Shown: positions 47,962 to 58,370 of the stretch, piece after piece
How the letters are laid out: each line of letters begins with the position of its first letter
How positions within the stretch are numbered: position 1 is the stretch's first letter
From: Planctomycetaceae bacterium
GTDB lineage: Bacteria; Planctomycetota; Planctomycetia; Planctomycetales; Planctomycetaceae
DNA length: 59,323 nucleotides
NCBI GenBank assembly: GCA_029243145.1
Contig: JAQWSQ010000044.1
Coordinates: forward strand, 1 to 59,323
Direction: 5' to 3'
Notes under the pieces: generated by a model
Seen by the model: only the letters and a program-made list of their open reading frames with translations
The model's database searches: none
What the model was told of the DNA's origin: nothing
Made by a program: the position numbers and the translations under genes

Positions 47962-49107
47962 ATGAGTCCGATGGCAACCAAGCGGTGCTACTACGAGGTT
48001 CTCGAAGTCTCCCGAACTTCCACCGTGGTGGAAATCAAGAAGTCTTACAAGAAGCTCGCAGTCGCCAATCACCCGGATCGCAACCCGGATGATCCCGATT
48101 CAGCCGAACGCTTCAAAGAAGCCGCCGAGGCCTACGAAGTTCTGAGCGATTCCAGTAAACGCCAGGTTTACGATCAGCACGGACACGAAGGACTACGCGG
48201 GCGAAGTGGTGGCGGTGCTGGCTTCACCGACATGAACGATATTTTCGATCACTTCGGAGATATCTTTGGCGATATGTTCGGCGGTGGAGGAGGCAGCCGC
48301 CGTCGATCTTCGGGGACACGCGGCCGTCGCGGAAACGATGTCCGCACAAAAGTGATCGTCACTCTCAACGATGTTGCCGATGGCTGCAAGAAAGAAATCA
48401 AACTCAAACGCAACGAGCATTGTTCGAGTTGCGAGGGAAGCGGAGCGAAGCCGGGTACCTCGCCTGCCACTTGCGATTATTGCGATGGGCAAGGAGCGGT
48501 TGTCAAATCCCAAGGTTTCTTCCGCATGCAAACGACATGTCCGGCCTGTAACGGGGAAGGGAAAATCGTTCGTGACAAGTGTGATGACTGTCGTGGATCG
48601 GGTTTCGAACGACAGGATGTTAATCTTGATGTGGCCGTTCCTGCCGGTGTCGAAGACGGCATGCAACTTTGCTTGCGTGGTGAAGGAGAGCCGGGTACTC
48701 CCGGAGCACCGAGAGGGGATCTCTACGTTGATGTGCAGGTCAAATCACACTCGATGTTTGAGCGACAAGGCAATCATCTCGTCTGTCGTGTCCCGATTAC
48801 CTACACACAGGCTGTCCTTGGAGCCGATATCGAAATCCCGCTTCTCGACGGTAAAGACACTCTCACAATCCCGGCAGGCACCCAACCAAACCACATGTTT
48901 CGCCTGAGAAACAAAGGCCTTCCTGAATTACGCAGTGGTCGGCTAGGTGATTTACATGTCGAAGCCAAAATTGAAGTCCCCAAGAAACTGAGCGAAGAGC
49001 AAGAACGTGTGCTGCGAGAATTGGCGGAATTGGAACAGACCGAAGTGACGCCGCATCGCAAAACTTGGTTTGAAGAATTGAAGTCTTATTTCACCGGCGA
49101 AGAATAA
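47962..49107 (+). CDS. dnaJ: Chaperone protein DnaJ
   Basis: The 381-residue DnaJ activates the DnaK ATPase and binds unfolded protein. It has the J domain with HPD at 37-39, a Gly/Phe/Ser/Arg-rich linker (about 81-125), four zinc-binding repeats with cysteine pairs at 154/157, 171/174, 193/196 and 207/210, and the C-terminal substrate-binding domains. ATG 47962 has GGGAGGA seven bases upstream; ATG 47971 is an alternative. dnaK is not in the window. grpE follows after 32 bases. Confidence 0.97.
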   Translation: MSPMATKRCYYEVLEVSRTSTVVEIKKSYKKLAVANHPDRNPDDPDSAERFKEAAEAYEVLSDSSKRQVYDQHGHEGLRGRSGGGAGFTDMNDIFDHFGDIFGDMFGGGGGSRRRSSGTRGRRGNDVRTKVIVTLNDVADGCKKEIKLKRNEHCSSCEGSGAKPGTSPATCDYCDGQGAVVKSQGFFRMQTTCPACNGEGKIVRDKCDDCRGSGFERQDVNLDVAVPAGVEDGMQLCLRGEGEPGTPGAPRGDLYVDVQVKSHSMFERQGNHLVCRVPITYTQAVLGADIEIPLLDGKDTLTIPAGTQPNHMFRLRNKGLPELRSGRLGDLHVEAKIEVPKKLSEEQERVLRELAELEQTEVTPHRKTWFEELKSYFTGEE

Positions 49108-49139
49108 AATACTCGCAGGTTCAACAATCGAGAAGAGCT

Positions 49140-49706
49140 ATGACTGACCAGACCGAACCACAGAACTCCGAACAGCCCGCCGACGAATCAACCGCCTCCT
49201 CAGAAGCGACGGCAGGAAAGATTGGTGACGAGCCAACGATCGAACAACAGTTGGCAGAGGCCATCGAAGAGCGAGATGCCCAAACCGATCGTGCATTACG
49301 CGCCCACGCCGAGTTGGACAATGTCCGCAAGCGTCTGATGCGCGAAGCTGATCAAATTCGTCAATATGCTGTCGCTCCGTTCGTGTCAGAGCTGCTTCCA
49401 ACTCTTGATAACTTGAGTCGTGCTCAGGATGCGGGTGCGACATCGGGAAATTTAGAAGAGCTTCTCAAAGGATTGCACATGGTGAAACAATCCTTTGAAG
49501 AAACGCTTGGTCGCTTTGGGGTGGAAAAAATCACGACCTTCGATGAACAGTTCGATCCCAACAAGCACGAAGCACTGCAACAAGTCCCGTCTCCCGATCA
49601 CGAGCCAATGCAAATTGTGCAAGAGGTCGAAACCGGTTGGCAGATGCACGACCGCGTGATTCGTCCGAGTAAAGTCATCGTTTCCAGCGGTCCTCCCGCC
49701 GAATAA
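49140..49706 (+). CDS. grpE: Nucleotide exchange factor GrpE
   Basis: GrpE releases ADP from DnaK. The 188-residue protein has a polar acidic N-terminus (about 1-35), a long coiled helix (EQQLAEAIEERDAQTDRALRAHAELDNVRKRL) and the C-terminal beta domain (GVEKITTFDEQFDPNKHEALQQVPSPD, then GWQMHDRVIRPSKVIVS). It is 32 bases downstream of dnaJ in the same operon. Confidence 0.97.
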   Translation: MTDQTEPQNSEQPADESTASSEATAGKIGDEPTIEQQLAEAIEERDAQTDRALRAHAELDNVRKRLMREADQIRQYAVAPFVSELLPTLDNLSRAQDAGATSGNLEELLKGLHMVKQSFEETLGRFGVEKITTFDEQFDPNKHEALQQVPSPDHEPMQIVQEVETGWQMHDRVIRPSKVIVSSGPPAE

Positions 49707-49737
49707 ACTTCCTCTTTGAAACACAGGATTTCGTGCG

Positions 49738-50052
49738 ATGCCAACTTACGACTACAAATGTGACAAATGCGAACATGAGTGGGAATTGTTTCAGTCGATT
49801 ACCGCTGATGCTGTGAAGTCCTGTCCCGAGTGCAAATCTCGCAAAGCACGTCGTGTCATTGGGCCCGGTGCGGGCATTCTGTTCAAAGGCAGCGGCTTCT
49901 ATCAAACCGATTATCGCAGTGACTCCTATAAGAAGGGGGCAGCAGCCGAGAAGAAAGCCCAATCCTCGGCGACTAAGTCGGAGTCGAAATCAGAATCAAA
50001 AAGTAGCGATTCAAGTAGCAAAAGTTCGTCGACCAATAAGAAGTCCGATTGA
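49738..50052 (+). CDS. FmdB-family zinc-ribbon protein
   Basis: A 104-residue protein with the FmdB/CxxC_CxxC_SSSS zinc ribbon: MPTYDYKCDKCEHEWE with C8 and C11, then C29 and C32 (SCPECKS), and GILFKGSGFYQTDYR. The rest is a Lys/Ser/Glu low-complexity tail of about 40 residues. The family is small and its role is not settled, with regulation of amide or formamide use proposed for the founding member. It sits 31 bases after grpE with AGGA before its ATG, probably in the chaperone operon. Confidence 0.9.
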   Translation: MPTYDYKCDKCEHEWELFQSITADAVKSCPECKSRKARRVIGPGAGILFKGSGFYQTDYRSDSYKKGAAAEKKAQSSATKSESKSESKSSDSSSKSSSTNKKSD

Positions 50053-50131
50053 AAATAACTTGAATCTCGATACTCGTTCTCGATAGTCTGAGAACAGAAA
50101 ACGTATCGGAAACCGAGAAGGACGGACCGGG

Positions 50132-50347
50132 ATGATTCAGCCACAAACCTGCCCCATCTGCGACAAAAAAATGAAGTCCTCAAAGCAAGAGGACCAGTTC
50201 CCATTTTGCTCCAAACGCTGCCGAGAGGTCGATTTATATCGCTGGTCGAACGGCAATTATGTCATCGAGCGGAACCTGTCTCCCGAAGAAGCCGCCATGA
50301 TGGAATCGATGGAAAACGGCGAAATCCCACCGGATATGCTCGATTGA
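50132..50347 (+). CDS. yacG: DNA gyrase inhibitor YacG-like zinc protein
   Basis: A 71-residue zinc protein with C7, C10, C26 and C30 (CPIC and FCSKRC) and the following VDLYRW segment, which matches YacG. In E. coli YacG binds GyrB and blocks its DNA binding. AAGGA lies nine bases before the ATG. It ends the plus-strand chaperone block. Confidence 0.92.
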   Translation: MIQPQTCPICDKKMKSSKQEDQFPFCSKRCREVDLYRWSNGNYVIERNLSPEEAAMMESMENGEIPPDMLD

Positions 50348-50377
50348 TCTTAAAGAGACATGAGACCACTGAATCGA

Positions 50378-50944
50378 TCACTCGTTTGGATACGGATTGA
50401 CATCTTTCATGTATTGATTGAAGTGCTCGCAATAGCTGCTTCCAATATCAATACGCATGATCTCTGAGTAGACGATTTTGTCTGACTGACCCCATTGCCC
50501 TGCTGCATCATAGCTGGCAATCTCACAGCAGGTGTTATCTGTGTTCACAATGGGACCAAGATAGAATGCACTCTCCGTTCCTTCATGGCATAAGGTTTCA
50601 ACACCAGGCCAGATCTCTTTGAATTTCAATTGCAGTAAAATTTCACGAAGTGTCTTACATCCTAGGATCCAATGCTTCTTGATCAACTTCTTGCTTTCAC
50701 CATTATGCTTGAGAATGGAATCTACGCATTTTTGATTGGCAGCCTGCTGATAGCCCTTGAGAAATCTTTTCGGCAAGACCGTGATGCCGTCGAATTTTAA
50801 TTCGTTGAGCGACTGTAAAATCACAATTTGTTTTTGATTGCCCAAAATGACACCAAGGTAAGTGTCACCGTCTGGATGATACGTTTTTAATTCAACGCAA
50901 GTCTTTTCTTGCAACGACTTTTTATACACTTCTGATAAGTTCAT
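50378..50944 (-). CDS. Hypothetical protein
   Basis: A 188-residue soluble protein, Lys-rich, with a beta-rich first part (DTYLGVILGNQKQIVILQSLNELKFDGITVLPKRFL) that could be an Sm-like or small barrel fold, and a C-terminal alpha/beta part with several cysteines. I do not recognise the family. Its AT-rich composition and Lys content differ somewhat from neighbours. No good ribosome site is seen. It converges with yacG, 30 bases apart. Confidence 0.65.
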   Translation of the reverse strand: MNLSEVYKKSLQEKTCVELKTYHPDGDTYLGVILGNQKQIVILQSLNELKFDGITVLPKRFLKGYQQAANQKCVDSILKHNGESKKLIKKHWILGCKTLREILLQLKFKEIWPGVETLCHEGTESAFYLGPIVNTDNTCCEIASYDAAGQWGQSDKIVYSEIMRIDIGSSYCEHFNQYMKDVNPYPNE

Positions 50945-51461
50945 TTTGGCCCCAATTCACGGGTCTCTAAACTTCATAAGAGACAGGATCAATCAGCAAA
51001 GGTTCGTTAAGTCCTTTGTCTTACTCACTTTTTCGAATAACGGACAAAAGAAGTCGTGGTAAGCGCTGATGGAAAACGAGACTGAACGTGCGGATTTTAA
51101 GGGAACCATGCAGATTCTATCGCCTCTGGGCAGGGAATTTACTTGAGATCTGAAGAAAATACACTCTATAATGCAATATGCCGTTGAACTTCCGTGGGCC
51201 GGAAGAACATCGGCATCCCGCCCGCTTCGCACATGGTGAAGCTACCCCCACTCCCGAAGGAATGGTTGGACCGGCGTTGTCCTGATAGACCTGTGGCGAA
51301 ACTCAACTCGTCGGCAGGGCACAATGACAACCGGGAACATCCCAATTTGCGTACGTATTGGCAAAATGTTTTGTCGTTGCGGGTCGTGAGTCTATTGTCT
51401 TCGCCCTCTGGTGTATTAGTCGTCCACGACGATGATTGATCGAAGACTGGGAGTCTCTTCC
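50945..51461. other. Intergenic stretch, no feature seen
   Basis: About 517 bases between divergent genes. Frames on both strands here (for example 51194-51439 plus and 51166-51552 minus) have no ribosome site or family likeness. Promoters for both neighbours must lie here, but no clear hexamers or repeats were found. Confidence 0.4.
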
Positions 51462-54400
51462 ATGCGTGTTCACCACACATTGGTTTGTTGTTTGGCGTTG
51501 TTTGTTTCTGTGTGCGGAAATTTTGTTTTCGGGGCAGACGAGGCAAACTCACAACCTGAAACCAGTTTCTATAATCAGGTTCGTCCGATCTTGCAGGCGA
51601 ATTGCCACGGTTGTCACCAACCGGCCAAATCGCTCGGCGATTATGTGATGACCGACTTCCAAAAATTGCTCGACGGTGGAGAAAGTGGACTCGCCGCCGT
51701 TGTTCCCGGCAAGCCGGAAGAAAGCTACCTGATCGAACAAATCACGCCAACCGATGGTGAAGCGTTGATGCCCAGGAAGGCCGATCCACTCATCGGCAAC
51801 GATATCAAGATCATCACGCAGTGGATCAAAGAGGGAGCGAAAGACGACACACCCGCTTCTGCCAAACAGCGTTACGATAGGGATCATCCCCCCGTCTATA
51901 CACGCCAGCCAGTCATCACCTCTCTCGATTTTTCTCCCGACGGCAGTCTCCTTGCCATTGGAGGATTTCACGAAGTCCTTTTGTTCAAAGGGGACGGCTC
52001 CGAACGTGTCGGACGACTCGTTGGTGTTTCGGCAAAAATTCAGTCCGTCGCATTTTCTCCTGATGGCAAAAAACTTGCGGTGACCGGCGGACTTCCCGGG
52101 CGCATGGGCGAAATTCAAGTTTGGGATGTGGCCCATCAAAAACTACTCGTTTCGACCCCGGTCACGTACGATACCGTCTATGGCGGTAGTTGGTCTCCCG
52201 ACGGCAAACTGATTGCCTTCGGCTGTACCGATAGTTCTGTCCGCGCAATTGATGCGGAAACGGGTGAAGAAAAACTGTTTCAGGGAGCACATAGCGACTG
52301 GTCCTTGGGAACAATATTCTCGACAGATGGTGAGCATCTGGCATCGGTCGGACGCGACATGACGGTCAAATTGATCGAAGTGGCCACAGAACGATTCGTC
52401 GATAACATCACCTCAATTACTCCCGGCGCGTTGAAAGGTGGAGTCCAGGCAATTGCTCGTCACCCCGAACGTGATGAAATCGTTGTGGGTGGTTCCGACG
52501 GCATCGCCAAAGTGTATCGCATGGAACGACTCACGAAACGGGTTATCGGCGACGATGCCAATCTGATTCGTGTCATGCCGGAAATCGGCGGACGTATTTT
52601 TGGCCTCGATGTAAGTGCTGACGGAAAACTGATCGCAGCATGCAACAGTCTCGATGGTTCTGGCGAAGTGCAAGTTTACTCTTACGAGTTCGATAGCTCG
52701 CTACCTGATGACATCAAAGCAATCCATGAAAAACTCCCTCAACAATGGAATGCTGATGAACGCAAAAAAATTGAAGAATACAACTCAAAAGACGTGAAAC
52801 TGATTTCACGAACCGCGGTCAGCGAATCGTCAATGTACGCGGTTGCTTTCCATCCCGGTGGAAAAACTTTAGCGGCAGCCGGTGGCGATGGCATAATTCG
52901 TCTGATCGATGCGGCCACCGGAAACATCACAAAGGCTTTTGAGCCAGCCCCTATCAGCCAAGATTCGCAGACCATGATGGAGATGGGTATTGCTCAATTA
53001 GCGGCTCCTGAACCAACCGATCTCACGAGTGAACGTCTGCCTAAAGGGCGTTCAGTTACCAAATTGATTGTGGAACCAGACCAGATCACTTTGACCAGCA
53101 GTTTCGCTTACTCACAAATTCTGGTGACAGGATTATTGGATGATGGATCGACGACCGATCTGACCCGTCAAGCCAAACTGACACTCTCCACCGATGTCGC
53201 GACCGTAGGTGCATCAGGAGTCGTACGGCCTGTCAAAACCGGGGAAGCGACCCTGGGAATTTCCATCGCAGGTCATTCAGCAAAAATTCCCGTCACCGTC
53301 GCCTCAGCTAATCAAGAAGAGAAAGTCGATTACATTCGGGATGTGAATCCCGTTCTCACGCGATTGGGCTGTAATCAAGGAACCTGTCACGGTTCCAAAG
53401 ATGGTAAAAATGGTTTCAAACTTTCATTGCGAGGATATGACGCGATCTATGATGTTCGTGCTCTCACTGATGACCACGGTTCTCGTCGTGTCAATCTAGC
53501 ATCTCCCGACAACAGTTTGATGCTACTCAAAGGGACAGGCAGTGTTCCTCACGTTGGTCAACAATTGATGCAACCGGGCGAACCTTATTATGAGATCATT
53601 CGTAACTGGATTGCCGATGCGGCCCAACTCAATCGGTCGTCCTCACGTGTCGCGAAAATTACCGTCACTCCCGAAAATCCCGTTGTCCAAGAGATCGGGC
53701 AAAAACAGCAAGTCCGTGTCTTGGCACATTATCAAGACGGATCACAACGCGATGTGACTCAGGAAGCCTTCGTCACCAGTGGGGATACTGAAATCGCCGC
53801 CGTGAACAAATTCGGAATCATGACGGCTCTTCGTCGTGGTGAATCGCCCGTGTTGTGTCGTTTCGAAGGTGCTTACGCCGCTACGACTTTAACCGTAATG
53901 GGAGACCGCGAAGGGTTTGTCTGGCAACAACCGGAAACCTGGAGTCGCATCGACGAATTGGCGGCTTCCAAATGGCAACGGATGAAGATTCAACCCTCAG
54001 GCTTATCAACCGATGCAGAATTCATCCGTCGTATCTATCTTGACCTCACCGGAGTCCCCCCCACTGCCGATCAGGTTCGGGCATTCATGGCAGACGCCAC
54101 CGATGTCCAAGTCAAGCGGGCCTCGCTCATCGATCAATTGATCGGAAGTACAGAATACATCGAGTTTTGGACCAACAAATGGGCCGACCTGTTGCAGGTG
54201 AACGGGAAGTTTCTAGGTCGTCCGGGGGCGGTCGCTTTTCGAAAATGGATTCGAGATCATATTGAGAAGAATACTCCTTACGATCAATTTGTAACCGAAG
54301 TGGTGACCGCCGATGGATCCAATAAAGAAAACCCGGCAGCTTCCTATTATAAAATCCTCCGCGATCCAGCCGACACGATGGAAAACACGACCCATCTGTT

Positions 54401-56558
54401 TTTGGCAGTTCGCTTCAACTGCAACAAGTGTCACGATCATCCATTTGAGCGATGGACCCAAGACCAATATTACGAGACGGCTGCGTTCTTTGCGCAAGTC
54501 GGATTGAAACGTGACCCGAACGAAAAGGGGAACATTGGGGGAACGGCCGTTGAAGGAGCCAAGCCGCTTTATGAAGTGGTCTACGATAAACCCGAAGGGG
54601 AAATCAAACACGATCGAACGGGTGAAGTGACCGCTCCAGAGTTTCCTTATGAAGCCGTTTACAAGGCACCAGAAGCAGCCACTCGTCGCCAGCAACTTGC
54701 GGAGTGGATGACATCATCCGACAACCAATACTTTGCCCGCAGTTATGTGAATCGATTGTGGGGATACATGTTCGGCATCGGAATCATCGAACCGATTGAT
54801 GATATTCGAGCAGGAAATCCGCCCACGAATCCGGAGTTATTGGATTATCTCGAAGCGGAATTTATTCAAAGCGGCTTTAATGTTCGGCATGTCATTCAGT
54901 TGATTTGTAAATCGCGGACATACCAGCTTTCCATTGAGCAAAATCGCTGGAATGCAGATGATAAAATTAACTACTCGCACGCTCTTGCCCGACGATTGCC
55001 GGCAGAAGTTTTGTATGACTCCGTTTATCGATCCGTGGGTGCTCAGACAAAGATACCCGGCGTTCCACCGGGTACACGTGCCGCTGAACTTCCCGATGTT
55101 AGCATCAAAATCCCGGGCGGGTTCCTGAACACGTTCGGTCGCCCACCGCGAGAAAGTTCTTGCGAATGCGAACGGACCAACGAAATGCAACTCGGTCCCG
55201 TTATGGCGTTAATTAGTGGTCCGACAATTGCTGACGCCATTGTTGACGGAAATAACGATCTCCACAAACTTGTGAAAGAAGAAGCCGACGATCAAAAAAT
55301 GATCAACGAAATATTCCTGCGAATCCTCAACCGTCCTGCCACCGAGTCGGAAGTTGCGGCCACTTTGAAATCGATGCAGGAGATTGACCCCGACCACTTG
55401 GCTCTTCAACAAGAATTGAAAGAACGAGAAACCTGGTGGACAGAGACAAAGCCGAAACTCGAAACGAAACGCCAGCAAATGATGGTGGTCGCTCAGCAGA
55501 AAATTGATGATTACAAAGTCACCACCGCTGAAGAAGTCGCCAAGAAAACCAAAGAGCGGGAAGACCGCATTGCCGCCGCAGAAACAAAACTCAAAACCCA
55601 CGAAGACACTGTTCCCGCGAAACTCACAGCGTGGGAAGCCAAGCAAGACACAACCGGATGGACGTTGCTTGATCCTGCAGAAATGAAATCTTCCATGGGA
55701 GCCGAATTTGAAAAACGGGACGACCTTTCGATTTTCGTCTCTGGCAAAAATGGGAAAGGGACTTACACAATCGTCGCCGAGACAGAAGCGACCAACATTA
55801 CTGGCATCCGTTTGGAAGTTCTCTCTGACGAAAAACTTCCCGGAAAAGGTCCAGGTCGTGCGATGAACGGTAACTTTGTGTTGACCGAACTTTCTGTCTC
55901 AGCCGCTTCGAAAGCAAATCCTGAGTCTGCCATAGCTGTGAAGCTGGAAAAGGCACTCGCCGACAAAGCCCAAGACGGATATGCCATTGCCACCGCGATT
56001 GATGGAAATACGACTGCGTCTAACAATGGTTGGGCTATGGTCAACGGCGTTGGGTCGACTCACTGGGCCACTTTTGAGGTCAAAGAACCGATCACCAATG
56101 AAGGTGGAACACGTCTCGTCTTCACAATGAATCAGCAGTACAACGATGGTACTCATTCCATCGGAAAATTTCGGTTGGCTATTACAACTGCCAAGAAACC
56201 GGTCGGGCTTGGTTTGTCTGAAGAAGTGCAGCCGATTCTTGCCACCGTTCCCGAAGAACGTACTGACGAACAGAAAGCCAAACTGTTGGACTTCTTCCGT
56301 CGTCAGGACCAACCACTCCAGAACTTGGTCAAAGCCGTCGCGACTGCCAAACAACCATTACCGGCTGACCCCAAATTGGTGGCGTTGGAAAAAGATTTGA
56401 CCGAGGTAAGTCAACCGATTCGTGAGGATCCGAATCTCGTCCAATTGAAAAAAGATTTGACCATGAGTGAAACACAAACAGGAAACAAACGACTGACGAT
56501 GGCGCAGGATTTGGCTTGGGCGCTCATTAATAGTCCCGCATTCTTGTTTAATCACTAA
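51462..56558 (+). CDS. Giant cytochrome c / WD40 / Big2-like / DUF1549 / DUF1553 protein
   Basis: A 1698-residue exported protein. Domains in order: signal peptide (1-24); planctomycete cytochrome c domain with CHGCH at 48-52; WD40-like beta-propeller (about 146-490); Big2-like Ig domain (535-615); a second cytochrome-like domain with CNQGTCH at 637-643, an atypical CX4CH; another Big2-like domain (731-815); DUF1549 (825-1013) with CNKCH at 987-991; DUF1553 (about 1070 to the end) carrying a charged coiled-coil insert (1313-1395) and ending NSPAFLFNH. Such proteins are abundant in planctomycetes and thought to act in periplasmic polysaccharide use, but their chemistry is unproven. I start at ATG 51462, with GGGAG eight bases upstream. 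The DUF1501 gene follows. Confidence 0.92.
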   Translation: MRVHHTLVCCLALFVSVCGNFVFGADEANSQPETSFYNQVRPILQANCHGCHQPAKSLGDYVMTDFQKLLDGGESGLAAVVPGKPEESYLIEQITPTDGEALMPRKADPLIGNDIKIITQWIKEGAKDDTPASAKQRYDRDHPPVYTRQPVITSLDFSPDGSLLAIGGFHEVLLFKGDGSERVGRLVGVSAKIQSVAFSPDGKKLAVTGGLPGRMGEIQVWDVAHQKLLVSTPVTYDTVYGGSWSPDGKLIAFGCTDSSVRAIDAETGEEKLFQGAHSDWSLGTIFSTDGEHLASVGRDMTVKLIEVATERFVDNITSITPGALKGGVQAIARHPERDEIVVGGSDGIAKVYRMERLTKRVIGDDANLIRVMPEIGGRIFGLDVSADGKLIAACNSLDGSGEVQVYSYEFDSSLPDDIKAIHEKLPQQWNADERKKIEEYNSKDVKLISRTAVSESSMYAVAFHPGGKTLAAAGGDGIIRLIDAATGNITKAFEPAPISQDSQTMMEMGIAQLAAPEPTDLTSERLPKGRSVTKLIVEPDQITLTSSFAYSQILVTGLLDDGSTTDLTRQAKLTLSTDVATVGASGVVRPVKTGEATLGISIAGHSAKIPVTVASANQEEKVDYIRDVNPVLTRLGCNQGTCHGSKDGKNGFKLSLRGYDAIYDVRALTDDHGSRRVNLASPDNSLMLLKGTGSVPHVGQQLMQPGEPYYEIIRNWIADAAQLNRSSSRVAKITVTPENPVVQEIGQKQQVRVLAHYQDGSQRDVTQEAFVTSGDTEIAAVNKFGIMTALRRGESPVLCRFEGAYAATTLTVMGDREGFVWQQPETWSRIDELAASKWQRMKIQPSGLSTDAEFIRRIYLDLTGVPPTADQVRAFMADATDVQVKRASLIDQLIGSTEYIEFWTNKWADLLQVNGKFLGRPGAVAFRKWIRDHIEKNTPYDQFVTEVVTADGSNKENPAASYYKILRDPADTMENTTHLFLAVRFNCNKCHDHPFERWTQDQYYETAAFFAQVGLKRDPNEKGNIGGTAVEGAKPLYEVVYDKPEGEIKHDRTGEVTAPEFPYEAVYKAPEAATRRQQLAEWMTSSDNQYFARSYVNRLWGYMFGIGIIEPIDDIRAGNPPTNPELLDYLEAEFIQSGFNVRHVIQLICKSRTYQLSIEQNRWNADDKINYSHALARRLPAEVLYDSVYRSVGAQTKIPGVPPGTRAAELPDVSIKIPGGFLNTFGRPPRESSCECERTNEMQLGPVMALISGPTIADAIVDGNNDLHKLVKEEADDQKMINEIFLRILNRPATESEVAATLKSMQEIDPDHLALQQELKERETWWTETKPKLETKRQQMMVVAQQKIDDYKVTTAEEVAKKTKEREDRIAAAETKLKTHEDTVPAKLTAWEAKQDTTGWTLLDPAEMKSSMGAEFEKRDDLSIFVSGKNGKGTYTIVAETEATNITGIRLEVLSDEKLPGKGPGRAMNGNFVLTELSVSAASKANPESAIAVKLEKALADKAQDGYAIATAIDGNTTASNNGWAMVNGVGSTHWATFEVKEPITNEGGTRLVFTMNQQYNDGTHSIGKFRLAITTAKKPVGLGLSEEVQPILATVPEERTDEQKAKLLDFFRRQDQPLQNLVKAVATAKQPLPADPKLVALEKDLTEVSQPIREDPNLVQLKKDLTMSETQTGNKRLTMAQDLAWALINSPAFLFNH

Positions 56559-56689
56559 TTGATGACGATTAGAAGCCAACGGCTGGCTTTCAGAACATTT
56601 TCTAGACAAACATCAACAGATTTAGATACAATCAATCCGATAACAACAGAACGCTGAGGCACACACAATCTCAGCCAAAGGAGTTCGCT

Positions 56690-58156
<1,467 letters not shown>

Positions 58157-58183
58157 ATCCTGTTGCCTGATTCTAGCTTCATG

Positions 58184-58213
58184 GGGGACTTTCTTAAGAG
58201 AGTCCCCTTTTTT
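58184..58213 (+). terminator. Rho-independent terminator after DUF1501
   Basis: GGGGACTTTCTT and AAGAGAGTCCCC form a stem with one wobble pair, followed by six T residues. It lies 27 bases after the DUF1501 stop. Confidence 0.85.
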
Positions 58214-58370
58214 ATTGCTGATAAAGAATAGGCTTCGGGAATACTTCCTCAAAATCGGACGTCCGATTAGACTTGTTAAGGATTCTGAAGACTGGGCACT
58301 TTCAGGACTGAATTTTCCCGATGGGCTGATTACAGTAGATGTGCTTTGAAATACCTTCAGGATTCCAATC

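Noticed and set aside
51166-51552. A 128-residue minus-strand frame overlapping the start of the giant protein
   Set aside because: It overlaps the signal peptide region of a well-supported gene and has no start signal.
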